A DNA stretch of 6,358 nucleotides, taken from Lachnospiraceae bacterium (lineage in GTDB: Bacteria; Bacillota; Clostridia; Lachnospirales; Lachnospiraceae). Each line of letters opens with the position of its first letter. The stretch's first letter is position 1. Position numbers and translations under genes: made by a program. The stretch lies in NCBI GenBank assembly GCA_014804565.1, contig JAAUZN010000086.1, forward strand, positions 1 to 6,358, read 5' to 3'. A model generated the notes under the pieces. The model was not told the DNA's origin, searched no databases, and saw nothing but the letters and a program-made list of their open reading frames with translations. Shown one piece after another: positions 5,655 through 6,358 of this stretch.

Positions 5655-6358
5655 ATGAAAAGAATAAAAAGCTGTTCCCTTCTACTCATAATCTTGCTAT
5701 CCGTCACACTTACCGCCTGCGGGCAGGATACTGTGCTCCCTGCGGAGGCTCCGTCTACTGTTACCACAGAGAAGTCCGAACCACTTCCAAGTGAACAATT
5801 CCTGCGCGAATTTGACATCGTGCAGGATATCCACGGGGACAGTTTTTCCCCCATCCCGGCAGAAGATGTTCCGCGCAGCGCTTTCCCGGAGCTAAGCGTC
5901 CCCACCTACGTCACGAAGGTAGAGGACACCTGGTTTATCGTGGACTGCTACCACAACCAGATCCTCTACCACGATAATCTGACAGATCCTTTGACAGACT
6001 GGCAGGTCATGACCGATAAGATCGACAGAGGACACACTCTTGCCAGCGACGGTCTGGTCTATCTGGCGGATGACACGGAGGGAAACCGCATTCTGGTCTT
6101 TGAAAAAAAGGAGGGCGTTTTCTATCATACACAGACTCTGGATGATGTCGGAAACCGCCCTCACTATATTCTCTATGATGCCCCCACGGACACCTTCTAT
6201 GTATGGAGCTCCATGAGCGGCGAAATGTTCCTGTGCCGCCACGACCCGGGAGATCCCCATATGTATCTCACAGAACACAAAAGCGTTCACCCTCTCTCGG
6301 AGAAGGATGCTTACGTGCGCTCCTTTACCATCGACGGAGACCATATCTATTTCGTCTC
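5655..6358 (+). CDS. Lipoprotein with beta-propeller-like repeats (partial, C-terminus missing)
   Basis: The open frame runs from ATG at 5655 through the right edge (234 codons visible, no stop). The N-terminus MKRIKSC, a hydrophobic stretch (8-18) and lipobox LTAC (19-22) predict processing by signal peptidase II with lipid attachment at C22 and display outside the membrane. A Thr/Ser/Glu/Pro-rich linker (about 26-46) follows. From about residue 84 there are repeating short strand patterns with aromatic and Asp-Asn turns: YVTKVEDTWFIVDCYHNQIL (85-104), LASDGLVYLADDTEGNRILV (129 to 148), HYILYDAPTDTFYVWS (residues 170 to 185) and VRSFTIDGDHIYFV (221-234). This spacing resembles NHL or similar beta-propeller blades. 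I do not recognise a specific family or ligand. The start is set by the signal peptide; the ribosome site is weak (GAGA at 5643-5646, with AGGAAAG further off at 5633-5639). It is divergent from the acyltransferase. Confidence 0.85.
   Translation, partial: MKRIKSCSLLLIILLSVTLTACGQDTVLPAEAPSTVTTEKSEPLPSEQFLREFDIVQDIHGDSFSPIPAEDVPRSAFPELSVPTYVTKVEDTWFIVDCYHNQILYHDNLTDPLTDWQVMTDKIDRGHTLASDGLVYLADDTEGNRILVFEKKEGVFYHTQTLDDVGNRPHYILYDAPTDTFYVWSSMSGEMFLCRHDPGDPHMYLTEHKSVHPLSEKDAYVRSFTIDGDHIYFV

Noticed and set aside
5892..6344. Open frame of 150 codons on the minus strand
   Set aside because: It is antisense to the lipoprotein frame, which has a proper signal peptide, lipobox and patterned protein sequence; this is a shadow.

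Overview
The window reads as ordinary chromosomal DNA from a Gram-positive, low-to-moderate GC bacterium of the Bacillota. A clostridial lineage such as Lachnospiraceae is my best guess. The grounds are AGGAGG-type ribosome sites before most genes, a canonical lipobox lipoprotein, a COG2426-type membrane protein, and a stand-alone hisC in a tightly packed operon. This is inference from gene content and style, not from a search. I see no mobile element, CRISPR array, tRNA or rRNA, and no stretch over 300 bases without a gene.

Positions 1-3152 form one leftward operon of five genes. In transcription order they are: a 129-residue protein with one membrane helix and no recognised family; a family 2 glycosyltransferase with a TPR-like C-terminus; histidinol-phosphate aminotransferase (hisC); a small COG2426/PF06695 membrane protein; and the first 33 codons of a protein with an N-terminal membrane segment, cut by the window edge. 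Gaps are 16, 4, 42 and 19 bases, and no terminator-like hairpin lies between the genes, so co-transcription is likely. Only hisC has a confidently known reaction. The set looks like cell-envelope or lipid-linked functions with hisC embedded, rather than a histidine operon.

Positions 3153-3302 are a divergent control region. It holds a good rightward promoter (TTGCAA, 17 bases, TATAAT). Immediately after the -10 box is a perfect 10-bp inverted repeat over the expected transcription start, placed like an operator. The rightward gene (3303-4421) encodes a four-helix membrane protein that appears to be an internal duplication of [two helices + beta-rich domain].

That gene converges on, and overlaps by 30 bases, a leftward acyltransferase-3 family membrane protein (4392-5510), which probably acylates a surface polymer. 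A second divergent region (5511-5654, 144 bases) separates it from a rightward lipoprotein (from 5655, cut by the right edge) with beta-propeller-like repeats. Taken together the window is rich in envelope functions: glycosyltransferase, O-acyltransferase, lipoprotein and several membrane proteins of unknown role. I did not find a clearly novel defence or mobile system. The most worthwhile leads are the operator-like palindrome, the duplicated membrane protein, the atypical acyltransferase motif and the uncharacterised operon around hisC.
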